Below, in pieces: positions 44,509 through 52,366 of a stretch of DNA of 64,000 nt. The translations under genes and the position numbers were made by a program. How positions within the stretch are numbered: position 1 is the stretch's first letter; each line of letters opens with the position of its first letter. The stretch comes from Sphingomonas sp. PP-F2F-G114-C0414 (GTDB lineage Bacteria; Pseudomonadota; Alphaproteobacteria; Sphingomonadales; Sphingomonadaceae). The notes under the pieces were generated by a model that was given only the letters and a program-made list of their open reading frames with translations, was not told where the DNA came from and did no database searches. The stretch spans positions 1-64,000 of the forward strand of contig NZ_RCWT01000017.1 in NCBI RefSeq assembly GCF_003688595.1, in the 5' to 3' direction.

Positions 44509-44862
44509 CTAGGGAAGGTAGAACGACAAGATGGTGCACGTATCACCATTTTTGCTGTACAGAACGCCAACGGGCCTATTGGAAAGCTTGGCAGAAATAA
44601 TAGTAGACCAAAGTCTATTAGCATCGTCCGAACTTGCATTAGGCGGGAGCTGAAGGTGCCCGTTCACACAAGCAGAGCCTGTGTACCACAGCGTCACGCC
44701 GTTAGCCACAGTATTTGACGGATAGTTCTCGAGCCTCCAACCGGAGGGAATAGCTTCTATATTAGTGGATTGAGCAGATACCGTTGCGGGAGCCAATAAG
44801 GTCAAGCCGAGGGAAGCAATAACCAATGAGCTAAGTTTCCTCGGAACCTGACTATTCGTCAT
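44509..44862 (-). CDS. Small exported two-cysteine protein, family member A
   Basis: The product is 117 residues with a signal peptide (LVIASLGLTLLAPATVSA). The mature part has Cys in YTGSACVNGHLQL and a C-terminal block LWSTIISAKLSNRPVGVLYS, DTCTILSFYLP. The block (hydrophobic helix, Ala-x-Leu-Ser/Asn-x-Arg-Pro-Ile/Val-x-Val, Cys, aromatic strand) recurs in the proteins at 44924 and 49280, so these are paralogues. The two Cys probably form a disulfide. Role unknown. Close to the VirB locus and on the same strand. Confidence 0.7.
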   Translation of the reverse strand: MTNSQVPRKLSSLVIASLGLTLLAPATVSAQSTNIEAIPSGWRLENYPSNTVANGVTLWYTGSACVNGHLQLPPNASSDDANRLWSTIISAKLSNRPVGVLYSKNGDTCTILSFYLP

Positions 44863-44923
44863 AATATATACCCTTGTACTTTATACATTAGATTTTTGAT
44901 AGAAAGATATCAATGCCCGAAAA

Positions 44924-45274
44924 TTAGTTTGGGAATATAAAATAGGATACGCTTTCCGTATCCGGCCACACCTCGCAGCCACCGGTTCCCTGCACACCAA
45001 TTGGTCTCTTGTTTGCAAAGGCTGTAAGAACACCCGCCGCCGCTGCTTGCCCGCCAGCCTTTGAAGTATCTATCGCCCACCGATCGCTGGTGGCGCAAGC
45101 TGGGCGCGAAAGATGAGAGGTGGCAACATCGAAAAACATTTGTCCACTTGGTTGCATTATGACGTTTGACACGACCCCACCCGCCATCGCCGATCCCGCA
45201 TTTGCGGCCGATGCACATCCAACTATCGCGAGTAAGGCCACGTTTATTTTGGTAATTTCATAACCCATAGCCAT
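44924..45274 (-). CDS. Small exported two-cysteine protein, family member B
   Basis: The product is 116 residues with a signal peptide (VALLAIVGCASAANA). The mature part contains FFDVATSHLSRPACATSDRW and the family block VLTAFANKRPIGVQGTGGCE followed by SVSYFIF. Two cysteines are at matching positions to members A and C, and a DRWAID strand precedes the helix. It stands between member A and the beta-helix protein, all on the same strand, and the spacing suggests single promoters. Function unknown. Confidence 0.7.
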   Translation of the reverse strand: MAMGYEITKINVALLAIVGCASAANAGSAMAGGVVSNVIMQPSGQMFFDVATSHLSRPACATSDRWAIDTSKAGGQAAAAGVLTAFANKRPIGVQGTGGCEVWPDTESVSYFIFPN

Positions 45275-45313
45275 ACTCCCTATAAATATTGTTTTAAATC
45301 AAAAACATAGGAT

Positions 45314-46894
45314 CTAATTGATGCAATCCGTTAATGCGATATCGGAGTAGGGCTGAATTGACCCTGAAGCCAAACCAGCAGATATGCCGGCAGCAACATC
45401 CGCCGATTGGCACCGCCCTTTCCTAACACGCGCGGTCAGAAAATCGTTGGATTGCACCGTCGCATTCAACATGCCCTCGACTGCAATACCAACGTTGAAA
45501 CGGCTTCGTATTCCCGCCGTGGTATTATCAGAGACGTTGGCGCCCGTACCTTTGCATCCTCCAGCACTGTAAAACCATTCGCTGGTACCAACCGCGAGAC
45601 CGATCTCGATCGTCGCGTTCGAACTCGTCCACATTTTGTTGCGGCCGACGTAGCTTCCGGAGAAGCTCGGGCTGGCAGGGCAGCCGCCTGAAACATATAG
45701 AGGATCAACCGCAATGCCGACGAAGGCCGAATTACCCGCATTCAGAATTACATTGTCGGTAACCTGGGATCGTTGAACAGCACCGGCACCGGGCACTTGG
45801 GATCGGAAAAGAACGATTCCTCCATCGCTGGCATCGGCGATGTTGTTATTTGTAACAGTGGAGTCTTCGCAAGAATCGCTGATGCCGTCAGCCCAGCTCG
45901 ATCCCGCGTTATCGCTGTTGCTGCTTCCGTAAACGGTAATCGTATTTCCGTTGATGACGTTTGCGCGACAAGGCGTATTCTGAACCTCGGCCGATCCGAA
46001 AATTTGAAGGCTGGACCATCCAACTGTATTTGCGATGAAATTTGACGAAACGTTTGTTCCCGTCCCCGATAACGTTTGAATGTTGATATCGGTATGAACA
46101 AAGGGTCGCGGGACACCGGACGCATATGGCGCCGCGCCACGCTGCCCATCAACCCAAATCGACGTTAAAGCGGCGCCCGGCTGGAGCTGAACCACGGCAG
46201 CATTCGATGAGAAATTTGGCGCTCGTATCAGCCGTGCCATGAACCCGTGAGATGCCGGCGTAGGGTTTCCAGCTGTGGTCAATCTCACTCCATTTGGAAT
46301 CGATAGTGTGGAGGAAAGGTAAATCACGGCCATCTGCGGCAACGACACGGTGTTGCCCGAACCTGCGGCATTTAACTGCGCTTGCAGCTGCGCTTGATTG
46401 ATAATTGCAGTACCGGGGGGTTGAATCGCATAAGCATTCTGCGACTGTATTTCGAAATAATACGGGTTTCCAGAGCATATATACCGCGTTAGCGATGCAA
46501 ACTCCGAACTTCCATAGAACGAGTTAACGATCTGATCGAAGGTCGAACCGCTGTTCAATGCGTTTACGTTCGCGTTGAATCCACCTAGGTCGGGCTCACG
46601 GTCGAGAATTGTTCGATAAGCAAGTAATATCTTTGCAGAGTTTGAATAGTTCTGGCTCGCAAATTCCTGCGATCCAAGCACGGTGGCACCTTGCGCTTTA
46701 AGGGCAGCAACGGTGCAACCATTCGCGGTAAAATAATTGACCATGCCATTCCATCCGGTGGAATCTGGCGTGCGACCCAAAGCTTCCGTGTACAGCTTAG
46801 AAATATATTGCCCGGGTATCGCGGCGGCTGCCTGAGACGTTGAGCATACGAGTGTTGCGATTATTGCCAAAGATGCGCTTGCATATCTTATCAT
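45314..46894 (-). CDS. Exported DUF4214-domain protein with right-handed beta-helix
   Basis: The product is 526 residues with a signal peptide (LAIIATLVCSTSQAAAA). Residues about 30-145 hold DUF4214-like units (YISKLYTEALGRTPDSTGW; ILLAYRTILDREPDLGGF; FYGSSEFASLTRY), a domain common in surface and S-layer linked proteins. The rest is a beta-helix of short strand repeats (ANVINGNTITVYG, DSTVTNNNIADASDGGIVLF, RSQVTDNVILNAGNSAF), resembling sugar-binding or polysaccharide lyase-like helices. The ATG at 46894 has AGGGG at good distance. It probably acts at the cell surface. Its position downstream of virB11 on the same strand suggests a link to the secretion system. Confidence 0.75.
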   Translation of the reverse strand: MIRYASASLAIIATLVCSTSQAAAAIPGQYISKLYTEALGRTPDSTGWNGMVNYFTANGCTVAALKAQGATVLGSQEFASQNYSNSAKILLAYRTILDREPDLGGFNANVNALNSGSTFDQIVNSFYGSSEFASLTRYICSGNPYYFEIQSQNAYAIQPPGTAIINQAQLQAQLNAAGSGNTVSLPQMAVIYLSSTLSIPNGVRLTTAGNPTPASHGFMARLIRAPNFSSNAAVVQLQPGAALTSIWVDGQRGAAPYASGVPRPFVHTDINIQTLSGTGTNVSSNFIANTVGWSSLQIFGSAEVQNTPCRANVINGNTITVYGSSNSDNAGSSWADGISDSCEDSTVTNNNIADASDGGIVLFRSQVPGAGAVQRSQVTDNVILNAGNSAFVGIAVDPLYVSGGCPASPSFSGSYVGRNKMWTSSNATIEIGLAVGTSEWFYSAGGCKGTGANVSDNTTAGIRSRFNVGIAVEGMLNATVQSNDFLTARVRKGRCQSADVAAGISAGLASGSIQPYSDIALTDCIN

Positions 46895-47164
46895 CAGCTT
46901 ACCCCTACATGGTTTCATATGGATGACTAATTTATAATATTAAATGTAAATTTAAAATGACATACAAACACTATGACAAAATCTGCCTCCGCGCCCTCAT
47001 CCATTTTGCAACCGAGGTTGACCTTATTCAATCGACTTGTCTTATGTAATATTTATGACGTCGCAAATGCGTCGTTAACAAGCGTAATTGAAATCGCTAC
47101 GTCGGTACGACGGTTATTATAATTATAATGATACTATCCCCGCGAGAAATATCACACAGACTCG

Positions 47165-48148
47165 TCAAGTAACGACCTCACTTATTTCATGAACATATCT
47201 TCCGCTCGAGCCACGGCGAAGTTGGACCACGATATCAAGAGATACCTTGACGTAACTAATAATATCTTCCCAGGACATCTTCATACCCGCCTGCATGATC
47301 AAGAGTCCAAGTTGCATTATCGAGCCCATGGGGGAGTCAGCATGTATCGTGGCAATGGAACCAGGGTGCCCGGTATTTACAGCTCGAAGAAACGTAAAAG
47401 CCTCTGATCCGCGAATCTCGCCCAGAATAATGCGATCGGGGCGCATGCGAAGCGAGGCAATCAGCAGATCCTCAGCGGTCACACGTGCCTCACCTAATGC
47501 CCCGCGTGGCGTGAGAAGGCCGACTGCGTTCTCATGGACCAAGCGAAGCTCCGGGGTGTCTTCGATTAGAACGAGGCGTTCCTCCCGTGGTATTTCGTGT
47601 AGAAGGGCGTTCAGGAACGTCGTTTTACCAGAGGATGTGCCGCCAGATATCAGGATATTCCGACGATCCCGTACCGCGCCACGGAGGTACAAGTGGGCGG
47701 GCTGCCTCTTTAAACCTTCGGTTGCAGGTCGAATATCAACGGCAAGCGGGCCAAGCAACGTGTCGCGAAATGCGCCTCGATCTGCATAATCGTCGAGCCC
47801 AAAGTCCGCGACGACATTCTTGCGGAATGCGAAGGCGCTCTCGCCGCGTGTCGCTGGGGGTAGAACAACCTGTACGCGAACGCCGCTGGGCAGGCTGGCG
47901 GCCAGCAGTGGGTTCTCACGGTTGACGCCTTGAGAACTTGCCGCGGCGATCTGTTTAGCCAAGCGCTGTAGCGCAGGCACTGTAAGATCGGGCGTCTCAA
48001 TACGGCGGGGTGGCTCTCCCAACGTCTCTATCCAGATTTCCCCCGGCCGATTGATAAATATGTCGGTCAGCTCGGGTAGTGCCAGATATGGCGCAAGCGG
48101 CGCGAGGCAGCTGTCCAGATAATGGTCCGTAGTCGTTGCGCTGCTCAC
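47165..48148 (-). CDS. virB11: VirB11 type IV secretion ATPase
   Basis: The product is 327 residues. The N-terminal domain (LPELTDIFINRPGEIWIE) is followed by the RecA-like ATPase: Walker A GGTSSGKTT (169-177), the Asp box LVLIEDTPEL, Walker B RIILGEIRGSEAF, and the His box GHPGSIATIHAD. The hexamer powers pilus assembly and substrate transfer at the inner face of the membrane. ATGA overlap with virB10. Last gene of the virB run on this strand. Confidence 0.93.
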   Translation of the reverse strand: MSSATTTDHYLDSCLAPLAPYLALPELTDIFINRPGEIWIETLGEPPRRIETPDLTVPALQRLAKQIAAASSQGVNRENPLLAASLPSGVRVQVVLPPATRGESAFAFRKNVVADFGLDDYADRGAFRDTLLGPLAVDIRPATEGLKRQPAHLYLRGAVRDRRNILISGGTSSGKTTFLNALLHEIPREERLVLIEDTPELRLVHENAVGLLTPRGALGEARVTAEDLLIASLRMRPDRIILGEIRGSEAFTFLRAVNTGHPGSIATIHADSPMGSIMQLGLLIMQAGMKMSWEDIISYVKVSLDIVVQLRRGSSGRYVHEISEVVT

Positions 48149-49233
48149 TGTTCGCTGACCGTAAAGTCGAGGTCGCGCGCGACAAAAACCGAAACGCTAC
48201 TGCCCTGTCGCACCTTAACCGTTGGAGCGATTTTATCGCCTTGAGGTGCAACCAAGCCCTGGCCCGTCGTTCCAGGTAGCGCAACGACGTACGTTTCGCG
48301 TGACACGCGTTGGCTGGCGAGTTGCGCCCCGATGTTGAGAGTCGACTGCAGGATAGATCCGGCAAAGCGCTCGAAGAAGTGGCTGTTTACCTTACCGCCT
48401 ACGCCAGCGCGCCCCAGTGGATCTGCAGCTGGTGAGTCCAAGTTCATGAGAACGCCATCCGGGCGCATGAGGCGCTGCCATTGAACAAGGACGCGCTTCT
48501 GCCCGAGTGTAAGATCTGCCTTATATTCACCAACCAGTTGGCTGCCGCGCGGGATCAACACCTGACTACCATCGAACGCGTGGACGTCACGCGATACGAT
48601 CGCTCGGGCAAAGCCCGCGCGTGACGAGTCTAGTGCTGTCTCGAGCACAGCCTGAATTACCACCCCCTTGGGCACCGTCGTCGCAGGGTCCTTCAAGCGC
48701 GTCGCTTGAACGCGGTCCTTGCCCTCCGTTCGATCGCCAAAACCGTCGCCATCGGGCCGCGGACCGGCGAATGCGCTCGTGCCTGACTGCCTCGCGGCAG
48801 GTGTCTGCCAAGCCGGACTGATAGCAGAGTCAGATCGCGTAACGGACATAAGGGGCTGCGGAGGTGGACCTGTCAGCTGTGATCCAGGTACTGGCATCGC
48901 TTCAGAATTTTTGAGCGTCCGCGCCGGTGAAGCAATCTGCGGTAGCGACAGTCGTTGCGCACGCAGTGGATCAGTAAACTCCGGGGATGGTTGGCTTGCA
49001 GGTATTGGAATGTCCAACGCTGGCGGTGCTGCGATCGCATTACCGGTATCTGCCGTGGGTCGAACGATACTAGCCTCTGTTGCGGATCGTCTCGTTTCCA
49101 GAGAATTGAAAAGCATCAGTCCGGCCGCAGCGAGTCCGATCCCGAACAACCAGGAAGTCCGGTTGCTTGCGGGTAAGGCCACTTGGGGAAGGACGGGATC
49201 ATTGTCAGCAGTCGAGCGCATCCTGTCACTCAC
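48145..49233 (-). CDS. virB10: VirB10/TrbI-type secretion channel protein
   Basis: The product is 362 residues. A short cytoplasmic N-terminus is followed by one membrane helix (SWLFGIGLAAAGLMLFNSL), then a Pro-rich periplasmic linker, and the conserved VirB10 domain with VIQAVLETALDSSRAG, VSRDVHAFDGSQVLIPRGS and GEYKADLTLGQKRVLVQW. It spans both membranes and forms the core complex with VirB9. Overlaps virB11 by four bases. The gap to the small exported gene upstream is 46 bases. Confidence 0.93.
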   Translation of the reverse strand: MSDRMRSTADNDPVLPQVALPASNRTSWLFGIGLAAAGLMLFNSLETRRSATEASIVRPTADTGNAIAAPPALDIPIPASQPSPEFTDPLRAQRLSLPQIASPARTLKNSEAMPVPGSQLTGPPPQPLMSVTRSDSAISPAWQTPAARQSGTSAFAGPRPDGDGFGDRTEGKDRVQATRLKDPATTVPKGVVIQAVLETALDSSRAGFARAIVSRDVHAFDGSQVLIPRGSQLVGEYKADLTLGQKRVLVQWQRLMRPDGVLMNLDSPAADPLGRAGVGGKVNSHFFERFAGSILQSTLNIGAQLASQRVSRETYVVALPGTTGQGLVAPQGDKIAPTVKVRQGSSVSVFVARDLDFTVSEQ

Positions 49234-49279
49234 GTTTCTTCAACCCCAATTATATGAAAATAGTAGGCCGGAAGCATTT

Positions 49280-49621
49280 TTAGTTCACGTAGATAAAGTT
49301 GATCTCACAGCCGGAATTACTTCCGTAGACCGTTATCGAACGTGAAGATAATTGTGCGCTGATCAAGCCAGACAATACCGCCTGAGCGTTCAGGTTTTGC
49401 GCGACGACATCCGCGCCATGATGATTGGGAAGCCAAGATATTAATTGACCAGCATTACAGCTTCCCATGTTTTGGTCGACCTTAAAAAATATGTAGGCGG
49501 GAAACCCCGTTAATTCGACCGATGTAACCTTAACAGTAGCAGACCAGTCATAACACCAAGCCGGTGCAAATGGAAATAAAGCAAAGCATAGCAATGTAAT
49601 ACCCTGAAAAATCCTTGACAT
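49280..49621 (-). CDS. Small exported two-cysteine protein, family member C, inside the virB operon
   Basis: The product is 113 residues with a signal peptide (ITLLCFALFPFAPAWC). The mature part has FFKVDQNMGSCNAGQLISW and the block VLSGLISAQLSSRSITVYGS, then GCEINFIYVN. This matches members A and B at the cysteines and the SAQLSxR-x-V core. Its location between virB9 and virB10 on the same strand is unusual, because virB operons normally have no gene there. It could be a substrate, a pilus-tip or VirB5/VirB7-like accessory, or cargo inserted by recombination. Confidence 0.7.
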   Translation of the reverse strand: MSRIFQGITLLCFALFPFAPAWCYDWSATVKVTSVELTGFPAYIFFKVDQNMGSCNAGQLISWLPNHHGADVVAQNLNAQAVLSGLISAQLSSRSITVYGSNSGCEINFIYVN

Positions 49622-49698
49622 GGTCTAACTACTTTTTCCTAAATCGCAGATTTGCAAATTACTCATTTTGAGCCATCTAATATTAAAAATCGAAATGC

Positions 49699-50391
49699 TC
49701 ATTTGCTTCGCTTTTTAATTTCTCGGACGGCGGTCGCAGTCGCACGATCAATCCGGAAAACCAGGCGTTCATAAACTCGGTCGATTGTAAAGACGTCATC
49801 GCGCATGTAGCCATTGACCATCTCTTCGCGTTTCAGCCGGTCAAGCGCGAACACGGCCGGGAGAGCCTGTTCGGGTCCCCATTCAATATATGTTTTTGAA
49901 CCGTCGTCCGTTATCGCGCTCGGCCGGAGTTCCGGGTTCCCCCGTATGCGATACTGCGCGCGTGCTGGCACCTCTTCCACCGAATTGCCATTGCCCGGCG
50001 CCGCGGCTTCGTAGGTCATGCGAATATTGTAAGGCGCGCGGGTCGGCGCGACCGCTGACAGCCTGAAGTTGTACGACCGTTTGTTCGTGAGAACCGACAG
50101 GGGTGCTTCGTTTGCACCTGCCATGGCGCGAACAGTGAACGTGTTGCTCAGGCGGCCGGTGGTAGCCTGCCATACCATCGGTGCGCCTGAACTGATTGAT
50201 TGGACAATTTCGTCGTCGGCGAGCGTCACCATCAATGCCCCGTTCCGACCGACCGGCAAGATCATGATCTGCGTTTGAGAGTAATTGAGTGTCCACGAAT
50301 TTTGATCGCCCTCCGCGGTAACCGGACTCACTTGTGCGATGCCGTCGTCGGGCCAGCACAAGACTAGGCAAAGCGCGACCAACGTCTTCAT
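49699..50391 (-). CDS. virB9: VirB9/TrbG-type secretion protein
   Basis: The product is 230 residues with a signal peptide ending near GIAQ. It shows the CagX/VirB9 pattern: IMILPVGRNGALMVTLADDE in the N-terminal domain, LTNKRSYNFRLSAV, and the C-terminal domain with YIEWGPEQALPAVFALD and RDDVFTIDRVYERLVFRID. With VirB10 (and normally VirB7) it forms the outer-membrane part of the channel. No VirB7 lipoprotein gene was found nearby. Overlaps virB8 by four bases. Confidence 0.9.
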   Translation of the reverse strand: MKTLVALCLVLCWPDDGIAQVSPVTAEGDQNSWTLNYSQTQIMILPVGRNGALMVTLADDEIVQSISSGAPMVWQATTGRLSNTFTVRAMAGANEAPLSVLTNKRSYNFRLSAVAPTRAPYNIRMTYEAAAPGNGNSVEEVPARAQYRIRGNPELRPSAITDDGSKTYIEWGPEQALPAVFALDRLKREEMVNGYMRDDVFTIDRVYERLVFRIDRATATAVREIKKRSK

Positions 50392-51167
50392 CTCTGCTGA
50401 CTACGTACAGGAGCGCGATCGAAGGACGGAGGGCTGAATGGTGAACCGGCTTCCGTTAGGGTCTTTTCCTCTGCCACCGGCGGTGAGGGCGCGATATCAG
50501 CGTTCTGACGATAACGTATTACCTGGAATCCGAGTGGATTGAGCAGCCGGTCAGCAGCACTCATAGCGGCATTGTTGAATCGGTAGCGGATCACGCAAGA
50601 CCAGAGTTGCGGGGCAAGCGCGCGACCCGCAGCGTCTGCTCGCGCAGTAGTAAAGCGTACCAGCATGGTATCACGGCTCAACGACGAAAGCCCCCGGATT
50701 TGCACCTCAATCCTTGCTCCTCGTGGCAGGGAGGCCAGTGGACTGGCCGGGTTGGTTGCCCGCATTGTCTCGATGTAGCTGTTCCGAGCCTCTCCGGCTG
50801 ACCACAAACCAACTTTGCGATAATCGTCCTTCAACGTGTCGATATCGAAGCCCGCCCGCGCGATTACGTATTGCGCCAGAAACGAGCGTGTCAGCGCAGC
50901 ATCCGGCGCGATCATGTCGGCGTCGAGCGGTTTCAACGCCTGCACATATCCCGTCTGCCGGTCGACCAGCAGCGTGTAAGGGACGACGGTTTTCAGGGGC
51001 GTCAGCGTAATGAGCGCGATCGCCTCGAAGATTGCGATTAGGCTGGTCACGGCCGTGATCATCCAAGCGCGCCGCAGCCACATCGCTTGCTGCTTGTCGC
51101 GGTCGTGGTTCCATGTCTCCGCTTCACGGAAATATGTCTTGAGATTGGACGCGGGCTTATCCGTCAT
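50388..51167 (-). CDS. virB8: VirB8 inner-membrane assembly protein
   Basis: The product is 259 residues. A cytoplasmic N-terminus (YFREAETWNHDRDKQQAM) is followed by one membrane helix (about residues 32-54) and a periplasmic NTF2-like domain with PYTLLVDRQTGYVQAL, SFLAQYVIARAGFD and NPLGFQVIRYR. The family nucleates the secretion complex. The C-terminal tail after the domain is Pro-rich. It overlaps virB6 and virB9, so the block B6-B8-B9 is tightly coupled. Confidence 0.9.
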   Translation of the reverse strand: MTDKPASNLKTYFREAETWNHDRDKQQAMWLRRAWMITAVTSLIAIFEAIALITLTPLKTVVPYTLLVDRQTGYVQALKPLDADMIAPDAALTRSFLAQYVIARAGFDIDTLKDDYRKVGLWSAGEARNSYIETMRATNPASPLASLPRGARIEVQIRGLSSLSRDTMLVRFTTARADAAGRALAPQLWSCVIRYRFNNAAMSAADRLLNPLGFQVIRYRQNADIAPSPPVAEEKTLTEAGSPFSPPSFDRAPVRSQQR

Positions 51168-52366
51168 CCCAGAGTGTTCCTCATTCCAGCCGCGACGCTT
51201 GTGCGTCGATGATTTCTTCGAAAGCTGTCCCCCAGAATTGGCGGCGCTGCACGATTCGTGTGCTCCGAACTGCGGACGGTTAAGGTGTCGGTAGATCGGT
51301 TCGAGATCGACCGCGCGATCCGCGTGTCGCTTCGATCTTGACGCGTCGAGACCTCAAGCGCGTTAGCGACCAGCTCGGCTCGAGACGGTTGAGGCATGTT
51401 ACGTGTTTCAAGCCGGCTACGGTGCTGAGCCGTTTCGCGCGATGGTGTCCGCGCAGTTTGCAGAACCTGACGCACCAGTTGATGACCTGAGCTGAAAAAC
51501 GTCAGTCTCGCGACCAGAATGAGTGCACTCGTCGTCAAGATGGCGAAGCCCATCGTTAGAGCGAGGAGTTCGGTTGGAGCCGAGGCCGCCAGCACATTAT
51601 CCTGACGAAGCTTCAAAACATCGTTTAGCCAGGGGAACAACAACGCCATCATCGCGCCCTGACAGATCAACAGCATAAGCGATCCGAGGGCACAAAAGGC
51701 CAATGCGCGTAACCACCCGGTAAATACGCCAATCGTCCAATTGAATAGCGCCAAACCTGCCATCAAAGGCGCCAGCGCGAGCAGGATGCCGGCGCAAAGC
51801 CGTACGACGGCAAAACTGCCGATCGTCGATGCAAGAAACGCCGTTCGGCTAATTCCAAATGCGATGCTGTCAGAAAGCGCGATACCGGATGTTGCATCAC
51901 CAATGTCGGCGCCTGCGGACACACCGCCGGTCAGTCGCCCGGAACCATATATTGTCGCAAGGATGATGCCGTTATCCGCATCTTGGAGGCGGTTCAGCAT
52001 GGCATCGGACTCGGGCAAGCCGGACTGAACCCCAATTGCGCGCGCAACTTCGACCGGTCCATCAAGTACGAGATCATATGCTACCGTACGCCAGGCCGGC
52101 CACGCTGTCGCGATCGTAAGGACCAATCCAATCCGTACGACATGACCCACGACGTCGCGCGCCTGCGGAGTAGGGCCGAACAGCAGGCGCAACCCGAACA
52201 GCGCTATGAAGATCGTGACAAGCAGTGTCAGCGTAGTTGCGACGGACGAGCCCGGATCTGCTAGCGCGCCATAACCATATCCGCCGATCGCTCGCGCCTG
52301 GCAATCGATGGAGTAGAGTGTCGTAGCCAAAAAATGGCTACCGGTTTGTATAGTCGGGCAGGCCAT
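51164..52366 (-). CDS. virB6: VirB6/TrbL-type polytopic membrane protein
   Basis: The product is 400 residues with at least five hydrophobic segments between residues 40 and 300 (LTLLVTIFIALFGLRLLF; IGLVLTIATAWPAW; LCAGILLALAPLMAGLAL; CALGSLMLLICQGAMM; ALTMGFAILTTSALIL), as expected for VirB6. The last 100 residues are polar and Arg-rich. It forms part of the inner-membrane passage. It starts directly after the virB4 stop. Confidence 0.88.
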   Translation of the reverse strand: MACPTIQTGSHFLATTLYSIDCQARAIGGYGYGALADPGSSVATTLTLLVTIFIALFGLRLLFGPTPQARDVVGHVVRIGLVLTIATAWPAWRTVAYDLVLDGPVEVARAIGVQSGLPESDAMLNRLQDADNGIILATIYGSGRLTGGVSAGADIGDATSGIALSDSIAFGISRTAFLASTIGSFAVVRLCAGILLALAPLMAGLALFNWTIGVFTGWLRALAFCALGSLMLLICQGAMMALLFPWLNDVLKLRQDNVLAASAPTELLALTMGFAILTTSALILVARLTFFSSGHQLVRQVLQTARTPSRETAQHRSRLETRNMPQPSRAELVANALEVSTRQDRSDTRIARSISNRSTDTLTVRSSEHTNRAAPPILGDSFRRNHRRTSVAAGMRNTLG

